Below, piece by piece: positions 35,931 through 44,441 of a stretch of 64,000 nt of DNA. Within the stretch, counting starts at the first letter, position 1; the number at the start of each line of letters is the position of its first letter. The stretch is from Ectobacillus sp. JY-23 (lineage in GTDB: Bacteria; Bacillota; Bacilli; Bacillales; Bacillaceae_G): positions 1,736,001 through 1,800,000 of the forward strand of contig NZ_CP095462.1 in assembly GCF_023022965.1 (NCBI RefSeq), written 5' to 3'. A program made the translations under genes and the position numbers. The notes under the pieces were generated by a model. It saw nothing but the letters and a program-made list of their open reading frames with translations, searched no databases and had not been told where the DNA came from.

Positions 35931-37605
35931 GTTTCTCATCCTTATTTTTCTGAACCTCCTCTTCAATTAGAGCCCTTCTTAAAATCTTACCGATCATCGT
36001 TTTAGGTAGCTCTTCACGAAATTCATATATTTTTGGCACTTTGTAGGCGGCCAGATATTTACGGGCATATTGATCAATTTCCTCTATTGTGCACGTTACA
36101 CCTTCTTTTAATACAACGTAAGCTTTTACCGTTTCGCCACGATAAGGGTCTGGAATTCCAGCAACAACAACCTCACGCACTTTTTCATGCTCATATAATA
36201 CTTCTTCAACCTCGCGAGGATAAATATTAAAACCACTTGCTACAATCATATCTTTTTTTCTGTCTACCACATAGAAGAATCCTTCTTCGTCCATATAACC
36301 GACATCACCTGTATGCAGCCAGCCATCGCGTAGCGTTTCCGCTGTGGCCTCCGGACGATTCCAGTATCCTTTCATGATTTGCGGTCCTCTTACAACAATT
36401 TCTCCAATTTCACGCACAGAAAGAGGTGCGCCGGTTTCTAATGATATTACTTTCGCATCGGTATCCGGCCAAGGAACACCTATGCTACCCGATACTCGCC
36501 TTGCCCATAGAAAGTTGCTGTGTGTCACTGGCGAAGATTCTGTTAAACCGTAGCCTTCTACCAGCTTTCCTCCTGTTATCTTCTCAAACTGCTCTTGTAC
36601 CTCTACTGGCAACGCCGCAGAACCGCTAATACAAGCACGTACGGAAGATATATCGTATTGTTGTAATTTAGGATGATTTAACAGTGCAATATACATTGTA
36701 GGCGCACCGGGGAATAATGTAACCCTATGCTTTTTAATCGCCTTTAACATAGCTTCTACATCAAATTTAGGAATAAGAATCATTTGATATGCCTGCATAA
36801 TGGAAATGTTCATCACTGCAGTCATACCGTACACATGGAAAAATGGTAAAGCACCAAGCACCACTTCTTCTCCCGGCACACAATTATATAACCAATAAAT
36901 CCCCATAACTGTATTGGAGACTAAGTTTTGATGAGTTAACATAACACCCTTAGGAAATCCTGTTGTACCACCTGTATATTGTAATAAGGCTAAATCTTCT
37001 TCAGGGTTACATGGCACCTCCTGGGGTTTTCTTGGCTGCATGGTGGATTTCCACAAATGAATATCATCTGTTTCTACAATATTCACTACGATTTTTGTTT
37101 GTTTTTTCTGGATGAAAGGATAGAGAAGATTTTTTGGGAAGGGTAAAAAATCAGCAATGCTGGTAAAGATGATATGTTCTAATGCTGTATGACTCTTGAC
37201 GTTTGTCACTTTTGGATACAGCAGATCCAAACATAAGATAACTTTAGCTCCTGCATCTTTTAATTGATATTCAAGCTCGCGCTCTGTATACAAAGGGTTT
37301 GTTTGCACCACAATGGCACCTGCCAAAAGTGCACCGTAATATCCAATGACACCTTGCGGACAATTTGGAAGCATAATTGCAACACGATCACCTTTTTGTA
37401 TACCAAGCGTTTGTAGGTACGCTGCGAATCTTTCAGCCTTTTCCAAAACCTCTTGAAAAGTTAAATTCTTCCCCATAAAGTGAAGCGCTTTCTTTCTAGG
37501 GTACTTCAAAGCAGTATCACGCAAATACTGATGCAATGGCTTTAAATCATACGAGATTGTATGAGGAATTTCCTTAGGATAGCTACTAAGCCATGGTTTT
37601 TCCAT
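35923..37605 (-). CDS. fadD: Long-chain fatty acid-CoA ligase
   Basis: 560 residues, the length of B. subtilis LcfA. AMP-binding motif YTGGTTGFPKGVMLTH near residue 215, VEGYGLTESSPVTH near 350, and the acyl-CoA-synthetase signature GWLHTGDVGYMDEEGFFYVV near 435. The catalytic Lys is in KTMIGKILRR near the end. It activates fatty acids with ATP and CoA at the membrane for beta-oxidation. Single transcript with its own terminator. I did not find a FadR box upstream of it. Confidence 0.95.
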   Translation of the reverse strand: MEKPWLSSYPKEIPHTISYDLKPLHQYLRDTALKYPRKKALHFMGKNLTFQEVLEKAERFAAYLQTLGIQKGDRVAIMLPNCPQGVIGYYGALLAGAIVVQTNPLYTERELEYQLKDAGAKVILCLDLLYPKVTNVKSHTALEHIIFTSIADFLPFPKNLLYPFIQKKQTKIVVNIVETDDIHLWKSTMQPRKPQEVPCNPEEDLALLQYTGGTTGFPKGVMLTHQNLVSNTVMGIYWLYNCVPGEEVVLGALPFFHVYGMTAVMNISIMQAYQMILIPKFDVEAMLKAIKKHRVTLFPGAPTMYIALLNHPKLQQYDISSVRACISGSAALPVEVQEQFEKITGGKLVEGYGLTESSPVTHSNFLWARRVSGSIGVPWPDTDAKVISLETGAPLSVREIGEIVVRGPQIMKGYWNRPEATAETLRDGWLHTGDVGYMDEEGFFYVVDRKKDMIVASGFNIYPREVEEVLYEHEKVREVVVAGIPDPYRGETVKAYVVLKEGVTCTIEEIDQYARKYLAAYKVPKIYEFREELPKTMIGKILRRALIEEEVQKNKDEKLG

Positions 37606-37756
37606 ATGCTTCCCTCCCTATATCTGTTTGCTCGGTAATAGTATATCATATGAAAACATAATTTATCATAACATTCCGAATAAAAAGATATTTAGGTGTG
37701 AAATATATATTATAAATGACTTGTACTCCCTTTTGCCTAAGAACAGATTTACGCAC
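37606..37756. other. Upstream region of fadD
   Basis: AT-rich, with no ORF. It must hold the fadD promoter; TATCAT and TATAAT-like sequences occur but none is well placed. The rest of the 547-base gap up to 38152 is listed separately. Confidence 0.3.
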
Positions 37757-37787
37757 AAAAAAAAAGCACACAATGTGCTTTTTTAAA
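37757..37787. terminator. Intrinsic terminator, both strands
   Basis: AAAAAGCACA pairs with TGTGCTTTTT around CAA. On the minus strand it is followed by TTTTTTTTT, so leftward transcripts should end here. Confidence 0.85.
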
Positions 37788-37831
37788 TGCAAGTTATAGT
37801 TGTATTTCTAGAAATACAACTATAACTTGCA
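37788..37831. repeat. Perfect 44-bp palindrome in the cas6-fadD gap
   Basis: Each arm is 22 bases without a mismatch, starting TGCAAGTTATAGTTG and meeting at TTTCT|AGAAA. RNA from it would be an uninterrupted hairpin of about 20 bp. It directly abuts the terminator at 37757-37787. It is not an obvious CRISPR repeat, since it occurs only once. Confidence 0.9.
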
Positions 37832-38064
37832 ACTGGTCTCATATTAGAAAAATCCTGAACAGGTAAGATAAAAACAAAAATAAATAAGAAAATAAAATAA
37901 GATAATGTTACTCTCTCAATTTAACATGATATTTTCATATTTTCAACAGTATTATTACTTATAATTATGCCCTATTAAAAATCACACTGAAGGGGAGCAC
38001 CACCCTTTCATTCTGATTAACAACTACCCACTATCAACCTCAGACTGTAACACATCCTACAATA

Positions 38065-38103
38065 GAAAAAACATTACCTTTTTTCAGGTAATGCTGTTTT
38101 TTT
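38065..38103. terminator. Bidirectional terminator after cas6
   Basis: CATTACC pairs with GGTAATG around an 8-base loop. The minus strand continues TTTTTT (for cas6) and the plus strand CTGTTTTTTT. Confidence 0.82.
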
Positions 38104-38152
38104 AATAGCGTATTGGATTAAAGTATCACACAACAGGTAAGTACTCCCCTGT

Positions 38153-38890
38153 TTAATCTATAACTTCAAACATACCGAATCCTTGTGAGTTTCGTCCTCC
38201 GATGCCAGTATCATATGCAAACGCAAGCTGCTCCGGCGATGATTGAATCTCAAATTTACCGAGCCACCCCGTAATAATATGTCCTTTAAAAGTTGTAACC
38301 ACTTTATATTTGTCCAAAATTTGTAGAGGCTTAATAAGAAAAGGATGCTCCGGACGTTTGCCGTGATAAGCTTCATATTTATTTTCAAAATTGGATTCAA
38401 TGAGTACAGGAAACACTGGGTCTAACGGTTGAAAGTAATGTGTTTTTTTCCGATCCTCTTTTTCGTATGTACTATAAACAGTGACTGGTGAAAGCATTTC
38501 AATTTTACACGTGTTCTTTTCAAATTTCGTGCGCTGAATTTCAAGTTTTTCTACTGTTAACACTTGCCCATGCAGTTGAATCGTTTCTGAAAACATAAGG
38601 TATTCCGCCAATTGCTGAATTAGCGTCTCAAGCACACTGCTTACGTGCCATGTAACAGTATCAGTAAACTCTATTTTCTTTTGTTTAATTAATATCCGAT
38701 GCATGCCTGATAAACGACTAAATGTAAATAACTTAAACGTTCGATTTCCCTTTTGAAACCCTACTTCATGCAAAAAATCAGCAAAGTGGGGCGATGTCAA
38801 AGAACGATATAAAAAGCCTTGTAGCACATATTGATAATTCAAAGGTAAGTGCAAAGTTTTTTGTGGCCTAAACGTAACGGATAGTCTCAT
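38153..38890 (-). CDS. cas6: Solitary Cas6-family CRISPR-RNA endoribonuclease
   Basis: 245 residues from the ATG at 38890 (GAGGGG about 12 bases upstream). The N-terminal ferredoxin-like domain has LPLNYQYVLQGFLYRSL and FTFSRL; the middle has MLSPVTVYS; the C-terminal glycine-rich loop is GIGGRNSQGFGMFEV, the hallmark of Cas6. Tyr28, His41 (LHEVGF) and Lys47 correspond in order and spacing to the catalytic Tyr31/His46/Lys52 of Pyrococcus Cas6 as I recall it, so activity seems possible. Cas6 cuts CRISPR repeat RNA into crRNAs. No other cas gene and no repeat array are visible in the window; it sits alone between fadD and mutS2. Confidence 0.88.
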   Translation of the reverse strand: MRLSVTFRPQKTLHLPLNYQYVLQGFLYRSLTSPHFADFLHEVGFQKGNRTFKLFTFSRLSGMHRILIKQKKIEFTDTVTWHVSSVLETLIQQLAEYLMFSETIQLHGQVLTVEKLEIQRTKFEKNTCKIEMLSPVTVYSTYEKEDRKKTHYFQPLDPVFPVLIESNFENKYEAYHGKRPEHPFLIKPLQILDKYKVVTTFKGHIITGWLGKFEIQSSPEQLAFAYDTGIGGRNSQGFGMFEVID

Positions 38891-39131
38891 AAAAGTTATT
38901 TCCCCTCTTAAACCATTCATCCAGAGTGAATATCGCATATATCAAATGGATATTCTTAAAAAAGAACTAAATTATTTAAAATAACCGAATGATTATGGTT
39001 TATGTCGCTATTTAATATGATAACGTTCCTCATAAAGAACAGAAAGATAACGTATGGAACACATTTTATATTAACAAATATATCTTAATTTGTAAATATA
39101 AATTATATAATGAAGAAATATTAAAATAATG
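38891..39131. other. AT-rich region upstream of cas6
   Basis: About 240 bases, very AT-rich, without an ORF. It should contain the cas6 promoter; several TATAAT-like words (for example near 39105-39115) occur but I cannot pick one. No repeats of CRISPR type are seen. Confidence 0.35.
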
Positions 39132-39156
39132 AAAAAAGACACCTGCTTCAGGTGTC
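39132..39156 (-). terminator. Terminator of the polX-mutS2 unit
   Basis: GACACCTG pairs with CAGGTGTC around AAG, followed on the minus strand by TTTTTTC. Confidence 0.88.
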
Positions 39157-39172
39157 CTTTTCATACTTGGCA

Positions 39173-39256
39173 CTATAGCGCTAAGTATACAATCCCCCAT
39201 ACTACAAAGATGCCGCAAAGAACCATAAGCACCTTGGCTAATTTGTCCATAAACAT
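39173..39256 (-). CDS. 27-residue single-span membrane peptide
   Basis: The ATG at 39256 lies 18 bases after the mutS2 stop, with AAGGGGAAATTGGG in front, and the frame ends at TAG 17 bases before a strong terminator. The product (MFMDKLAKVLMVLCGIFVVW, then GIVYLAL) is one hydrophobic helix after a short DKLAK start. A second ATG two codons in is also possible. B. subtilis has the larger membrane protein gene yshE at this point. Placement between a stop codon and a terminator with its own ribosome site supports a real small gene. Role unknown. Confidence 0.6.
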   Translation of the reverse strand: MFMDKLAKVLMVLCGIFVVWGIVYLAL

Positions 39257-39274
39257 CCCAATTTCCCCTTTTGA

Positions 39275-41632
39275 TTATTTCAGTTCAACGACAGTCACCC
39301 CGAGGCCGCCTTCTCCCATATCACCGTAACGGAATCCTTTTACACCACGGTGTGTTTTCAAAGCAGCCTGCACTCCTTGTCGCAATGCACCTGTGCCTTT
39401 CCCGTGAATGATGGAAACACGTGGATATCCCGCAAGCATTGCATCATCTAAATATTTTTCTACACGATGCATCGCATCTTCGTAACGTTCACCACGAAGA
39501 TCCAGCTCTAGGCTGACGTGATAGTCCTTTCCTTTGACAGTCGCAAGTGGCTTTTTCTCTACTTGCTTTGGACTGCTCATATATTCCATATCACTCTCTT
39601 TTACTTTCATTTTCAAAATGCCAATTTGTACATTCCACTCCAAATTGTTAACTCGCTCCAGTAGCTGACCTTTTTGGCCAAATGTTAGTACTTTTACTTC
39701 ATCACCTTCCCGAAGAACACGTTTAGAAGGTATTTTAGCTGGTTTTACTTCTTTTTTAACAAGCGTTGGTGCAGCAGCATCTAAACGACTTTTTGCCTCA
39801 ATCAGCTCATGTTCTTTCAAGTTAGCAAGCTGCGCTTTTTGCAACTGACGAAGCTCACGAATAACTTCCTCGGCTTCTTTTTTCGCCTCTTCAACTTTCA
39901 TTTCCGCTTCTTGTTGTGCTTTCAATAGCATTTTGTCACGTTCTTCGTTAAATTCAATAATTTGCTGCTGCAGTTGTTTATGCAGTTTTTCTGATTGCTT
40001 ACGCAGCTCTTCAGCTTCCTTCCATTCCACTTCTGCGCTGCGCTTACTTTCTTCCAGCTTCGCAATCATATTTTCTACTTTATTGGTATCTGTTCCGATA
40101 TATCCGCGCGCTCTAGTAATAACACGCTCTGCAAGTCCCAAGCGTTTAGAAATTTCAAAGGCATTGCTTCGACCAGGTACACCCAGTAATAGTTTATATG
40201 TCGGACTTAATGTATTTACATCAAATTCTACACTCGCATTTACAACCTTTTCCCGATCATATCCATACGCTTTCAACTCTGGATAGTGCGTAGTTGCAAT
40301 GACACGCGCACCTCGATTATGCACCTCGTCTAAGATAGAGATTGCTAAAGCTGCTCCCTCTTGCGGGTCAGTTCCGGCGCCAAGCTCATCAAATAGCACG
40401 AGACTTTGAAAGTCCGCTTGTTCTAAAATATCAACAATATTGACCATATGAGAGGAAAAGGTACTTAAGCTCTGCTCAATGGACTGTTCATCTCCAATAT
40501 CAGCAAATACATGCTGAAACACGCAAATCTCCGACCCGTCAAGCGCCGGTATTTGCAAACCAGATTGCGCCATCAATACACTTAACCCAATTGTTTTCAG
40601 TGTGACGGTTTTACCACCTGTGTTTGGTCCTGTAATAACGATTGTAGTAAAATCGCTGCCCAGCTCCACATCGTTCGCGACGACGACATCCATAGGAATA
40701 AGCGGATGGCGTGCCTTAAACAGCTTAAGGTAACGTTCGTTATTCAGCTTTGGCTTAGATGCTTTCAGTCGCTTCGCATATGCAGCTTTTGCAAACAAAA
40801 AGTCCAATTCAGCAAGTACTTCTACATTTTCTAAAATGACTTCACTTTCGTTGGCAACTTCTGATGTCAGCATAAGCAAAATGCGTTCAATTTCTTGCTT
40901 TTCCTTGACCCGCGCTTCCTGCAGCGTATTATTCAAATCTACTACTACCTGCGGCTCAATAAATAAGGTTTGGCCAGAAGCGGACTGATCATGAATAATG
41001 CCGCCATACACATTCCGATACTCTTGCTTAACAGGAATAACATAGCGTTCATTACGAATGGTAACAATGGCATCGGATAGCATTTTGGAAGCATTTGAAG
41101 AACGCACTATGTTTTCTAGCTTTTCACGAATACGCCCTTCCGCACCTCGAATTTGCCCGCGAATCACACGAAGCTTCTCGCTTGCACTGTCAAGTACTTC
41201 ACCGCCGTCACCGATGCAAGCGTTAATACTTTTCTCCAGTGCTTGCAGTGAAATTAATCGATCTGCATACGTGCTCAGGATTGGCAAATCCTCACCATTC
41301 TCCACTAGGTCTTCAATAAATTGCTTCATTTGACGGCTTCCGTACAACGTTGTGGAAATATCGAGAAGTTCATTCGGATGCAACATACTGCCAATAACAG
41401 CTCGCTTTACCTGTGCCCTTACATCGGAAACACCACCGAGCGGAGCATGCCCTTTTAAACGCAGCACAGTTGCTCCCTCGTCTGTCGCATCCTGTAGCCA
41501 TACGACTTCTTCGTAATTGGTGCTTGGCAATAATTCTCTTACTTTCTCTCTTCCTAACGATGACGCAACGTGCTCCATCAGCTGTTCTTTTACTTTGTCA
41601 TATTCTAAAACGCGTAACGTTCGTTGCAGCAT
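39275..41632 (-). CDS. mutS2: MutS2 endonuclease / ribosome-rescue ATPase
   Basis: 785 residues (B. subtilis MutS2 is 785). A MutS-type core/lever region is followed by the ATPase with Walker [13 protein letters not shown] (about 335), [14 protein letters not shown] and TTHYPELK; a long charged coiled coil (about 510-620), a KOW-like segment, and the C-terminal Smr nuclease domain ([22 protein letters not shown]). MutS2 lacks the mismatch-recognition domain; it acts in suppressing homologous recombination and in splitting collided ribosomes. 14 bases after polX, same operon. Confidence 0.96.
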   Translation of the reverse strand: MLQRTLRVLEYDKVKEQLMEHVASSLGREKVRELLPSTNYEEVVWLQDATDEGATVLRLKGHAPLGGVSDVRAQVKRAVIGSMLHPNELLDISTTLYGSRQMKQFIEDLVENGEDLPILSTYADRLISLQALEKSINACIGDGGEVLDSASEKLRVIRGQIRGAEGRIREKLENIVRSSNASKMLSDAIVTIRNERYVIPVKQEYRNVYGGIIHDQSASGQTLFIEPQVVVDLNNTLQEARVKEKQEIERILLMLTSEVANESEVILENVEVLAELDFLFAKAAYAKRLKASKPKLNNERYLKLFKARHPLIPMDVVVANDVELGSDFTTIVITGPNTGGKTVTLKTIGLSVLMAQSGLQIPALDGSEICVFQHVFADIGDEQSIEQSLSTFSSHMVNIVDILEQADFQSLVLFDELGAGTDPQEGAALAISILDEVHNRGARVIATTHYPELKAYGYDREKVVNASVEFDVNTLSPTYKLLLGVPGRSNAFEISKRLGLAERVITRARGYIGTDTNKVENMIAKLEESKRSAEVEWKEAEELRKQSEKLHKQLQQQIIEFNEERDKMLLKAQQEAEMKVEEAKKEAEEVIRELRQLQKAQLANLKEHELIEAKSRLDAAAPTLVKKEVKPAKIPSKRVLREGDEVKVLTFGQKGQLLERVNNLEWNVQIGILKMKVKESDMEYMSSPKQVEKKPLATVKGKDYHVSLELDLRGERYEDAMHRVEKYLDDAMLAGYPRVSIIHGKGTGALRQGVQAALKTHRGVKGFRYGDMGEGGLGVTVVELK

Positions 41633-41646
41633 TCGTATGCTCCTCC

Positions 41647-43365
41647 CTACTTATGACGGCGAAGAAATGTCATTAATTTCTCTGTATCCCATGTATTAAT
41701 TACCGTGTCTTTTCGGATCCACCCCTTTTTAGCGGCAGCTACACCAATTTTTAAGTCTTCCAGCATATCAAGTGTGTGCGCATCTGTATTAATGGCAATT
41801 TTAACACCGGCTTCTTGCGCTTTCCATAATAACTCTGCACTTAAGTCCAAGCGCTGCGGATTTGCATTCAATTCCAATACAGTATCCGTTTCTTTTGCTA
41901 GTTGTATAAGCATTTCTGTGTCTACATCATACCCCTCGCGTCTTCCGATGAGACGACCAGTCGGATGCGCAATCATAGTAACATGCGCATTTTCAACAGC
42001 AGCTCGTAATCTCTTCATAATTGTTTCACGGTCTTGCGAGAAGGAAGAATGAATAGCACCAATCACAAAATCCAGTTCCTGCAATACTTCGTCATCAAAA
42101 TCCAAAGTTCCATCCGGCAAAATATCCATCTCAACACCACGAAAAATTGTAATGTCTGGATACTTCTCGTTGATACGACGAATTTCTTCTCCTTGCTCTT
42201 GCAATCGTTCTCTAGTAAGACCATTTGCCACTTTTAAATATTGTGAATGATCGGTAATTGCCATATATCGGTATCCTCGAGCCAAACAGGCTTGTACCAT
42301 TTCTTCAACAGAAAACGCACCATCACTCCAAGTTGTGTGCATATGCAAATCGCCTTTTACATCTTCAAGTTCTACTAGGTCATTGTAATCTTGTATACGT
42401 TCAATTTCTTTTCCATCTTCACGCACCTCAGGCGGAATGAACGGTAAGCCAAAGTGCGCAAAAAAGGCTTCTTCCGATTCAAAAGTTAGTACTTCTCCAG
42501 TATGCAAATTTTCCACACCATATTCGCTAATTTTTTCATCCTTAGCCTTTGCAATTTGTCTCATACGAACATTGTGATCTTTTGAACCAGTAAAATGATG
42601 TAAGGTCGTAATAAATTCTTTTGGTTGTACCAACCGAAAATCGACCGAAATATCATATTCATATTGCAACCGAACAGACACCTTAGTGTCACCGCTGGCA
42701 ATTACCTCTACAATATGATTCAACTGCAACAAATAATCCCGAACTGTCTCTGGTGCTTCTGTAGCAATGATAAAGTCTAAGTCTTTCACTGTTTCACGAA
42801 CGCGTCGTAAACTACCAGCACGTGAGAAGCGCTGGATTTCGGGCATCTCTGACAATTTTCGCTCTATTTCCTCGGCAATAGGCAGCACAAACGCAATCGG
42901 CAAACGTTCCGGTCTTGCGCCGAACTGCGCTATTGCTTCCAAAATCTTTTCCTCCGTTTTCTTTCCGAATCCCGCTAGCTCTTGTACCTTCTGTGCTTCA
43001 CACGCAGCTTTTAAGGTGGCAATATCTACTACACCTAATTCTTTATATAATTTAGCCAGCTTTTTACCGCCAAGTCCTGGAAGCTTTAAAAGAGGAACCA
43101 GTCCTGCTGGTACTTCCTCTTTTAGTTCATTCAAAGTCGCAGAAGCACCGCTTTCCATAAACTCGACGATTACAGCGGCAGTTCCTTTGCCAATACCACT
43201 TATCTTTGTAAAGTCTTCGATTGCTGACAAACTGCGCTCATCATTTTCCAGTGCAGCAGCAGCTTTGCGGAACGCTGCAATTTTAAACGGGTTTTCACCC
43301 TTTAATTCCATATATAAAGCTATTGTTTCAAGAAGCCCGATGACTTCTTTTTTATTTGTAAACAT
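41647..43365 (-). CDS. polX: DNA polymerase/3'-5' exonuclease PolX
   Basis: 572 residues; the ATG at 43365 is preferred, with AAGGGG eight bases upstream. N-terminal helix-hairpin-helix and Pol beta-type polymerase domain ([17 protein letters not shown]; nucleotidyl-transfer Asp residues in KDLDFIIAT and DISVDFRLV). C-terminal PHP domain with metal ligands in [11 protein letters not shown] and [10 protein letters not shown]. It fills gaps in base-excision repair. Middle of the zapA-cvpA-polX-mutS2 order seen across Bacillus. Confidence 0.96.
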   Translation of the reverse strand: MFTNKKEVIGLLETIALYMELKGENPFKIAAFRKAAAALENDERSLSAIEDFTKISGIGKGTAAVIVEFMESGASATLNELKEEVPAGLVPLLKLPGLGGKKLAKLYKELGVVDIATLKAACEAQKVQELAGFGKKTEEKILEAIAQFGARPERLPIAFVLPIAEEIERKLSEMPEIQRFSRAGSLRRVRETVKDLDFIIATEAPETVRDYLLQLNHIVEVIASGDTKVSVRLQYEYDISVDFRLVQPKEFITTLHHFTGSKDHNVRMRQIAKAKDEKISEYGVENLHTGEVLTFESEEAFFAHFGLPFIPPEVREDGKEIERIQDYNDLVELEDVKGDLHMHTTWSDGAFSVEEMVQACLARGYRYMAITDHSQYLKVANGLTRERLQEQGEEIRRINEKYPDITIFRGVEMDILPDGTLDFDDEVLQELDFVIGAIHSSFSQDRETIMKRLRAAVENAHVTMIAHPTGRLIGRREGYDVDTEMLIQLAKETDTVLELNANPQRLDLSAELLWKAQEAGVKIAINTDAHTLDMLEDLKIGVAAAKKGWIRKDTVINTWDTEKLMTFLRRHK

Positions 43366-43420
43366 TGCGCTCACCCCTTTTTTATCATAGAAAAAACTTC
43401 CCTTTATGTAAAAAGAGAAG

Positions 43421-43954
43421 CTACACTCTATCTCCGTACGCCCACAATTCTTTTACTTTATCAGAGAGCACAGGTGTATTATCTGCGATGATTTGGCAAA
43501 GAGCTGATTGCTCAATTGAGGCTTGTACTTCTTGAATAGGCAATAAGGTGCCAATTAAAATTAGTACAAATAACACAATATAAATTTCAACAACACCTAA
43601 AACGGCGCCTCCCAAAGCATTGGCTTGCTTAAGAACGGGAATTTGCGCAAACATGTTCAATAAGTGCCCAATTAGAGACAAAGAGATTTTTGTAACAAAA
43701 AATAAAATTACAAAAGCTATACCACGGTAAAATACTTCTTCTACGCCCCCCTCTTCTAACCACACAGGAGCGGACGTTGTTAGAGGGTAAGGAATAACCT
43801 CCCGAAGTATAGGCGCTACATCATCACAATACATATAGGCCACAAAATACGCGGCTATAAAGCCAATAAGCCTTACTGCTTGCAAAATTAAACCTCGTTT
43901 TAATCCAACGATGAAACCGAGTAACAGCAAGGCAATGATAAGTAAATCAATCAT
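43421..43954 (-). CDS. CvpA-family membrane protein (YshB)
   Basis: 177 residues with four membrane segments, beginning MIDLLIIALLLLGFIVGLKRGLILQAVRL as in the CvpA/colicin V production family. B. subtilis calls this gene yshB, between zapA and polX. Role not established in Bacillus. It starts three bases after zapA ends. Confidence 0.88.
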   Translation of the reverse strand: MIDLLIIALLLLGFIVGLKRGLILQAVRLIGFIAAYFVAYMYCDDVAPILREVIPYPLTTSAPVWLEEGGVEEVFYRGIAFVILFFVTKISLSLIGHLLNMFAQIPVLKQANALGGAVLGVVEIYIVLFVLILIGTLLPIQEVQASIEQSALCQIIADNTPVLSDKVKELWAYGDRV

Positions 43955-43957
43955 ATA

Positions 43958-44221
43958 TTATCCATTCCTTTTTGCGCGCTCTTTCAATCGTTCGTTTTCT
44001 TCTTTGAGTTTTATGTAATCGTGCACTACATTCACTGCAGTCAGCACTGCCAATCTGTTTATGTCAAGAGAAGGATTTTTGGCGTTTATTTCGCGCATTT
44101 TGTCATCGACAATTGCAGCGACCATTCGTATATGGCTTGTGCTTTCATCGCCAACTATAGCATATTGTTGGCCGTAAATTTCCACATTAATTTTAGTACG
44201 GTTTTGGTTTTGCTGTGACAA
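43958..44221 (-). CDS. zapA: Cell division protein ZapA
   Basis: 87 residues if translation starts at the TTG at 44221, which has GGAGG eight bases upstream and gives the usual length. The frame is open a little further but without a site. ZapA fold: [14 protein letters not shown] at the start, then a C-terminal coiled coil ([20 protein letters not shown]). It binds FtsZ and bundles filaments at the septum. First gene of the zapA-cvpA-polX-mutS2 operon. Confidence 0.92.
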   Translation of the reverse strand: MSQQNQNRTKINVEIYGQQYAIVGDESTSHIRMVAAIVDDKMREINAKNPSLDINRLAVLTAVNVVHDYIKLKEENERLKERAKRNG

Positions 44222-44395
44222 CTCACTGTCCTCCAATCAACATACGGAATCCTAACTTCTATCATAACATGATTTGGCGACAGATGGAAATAGAAAGAGA
44301 ACGCGGTTTTTTTATGAACTTACCTTCCATTATCACCGTTTCTAAGTGAGTTAAACATGCTGAAGTAGGATTTCCAAACTGTTTATTTGAAGCCA

Positions 44396-44430
44396 TATAA
44401 AGACCCTATCACAAGTATAGTGACAGGGTC
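44396..44430 (-). terminator. Terminator of pheST
   Basis: GACCCTGTCAC pairs with GTGATAGGGTC around a 7-base loop, followed by TTTAT. The single odd pair is G-U on the minus-strand RNA but would be A-C on the plus strand, which fits leftward use. Confidence 0.85.
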
Positions 44431-44441
44431 CAAGAGGATTA

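Larger units (their letters stand above)
37757..37945 (-). ncRNA. Possible small RNA unit (hairpin plus terminator)
   Basis: On the minus strand TTGAAA, a 17-base spacer and TAAATT form a possible promoter (about 37917-37945). From there the DNA reads through an AT-rich segment, the 44-bp palindrome and an intrinsic terminator, giving a predicted RNA of about 150 bases. No ORF with a ribosome binding site lies inside. This is inference from the order of signals only. Confidence 0.35.

Noticed and set aside
37606-37680. FadR operator upstream of fadD
   Set aside because: No sequence close to ATGAATGA-N4-TCATTCAT was found there, unlike upstream of fadR.
37606-39131. A CRISPR array near cas6
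   Set aside because: I looked for direct repeats of 24-40 bases at regular spacing on both sides of cas6 and found none; only one palindrome occurs.
42767-43390. 207-codon plus-strand frame opposite polX
   Set aside because: It lies wholly antisense to a clear gene, has Ser/Lys/Phe-rich low-information content and no ribosome site.
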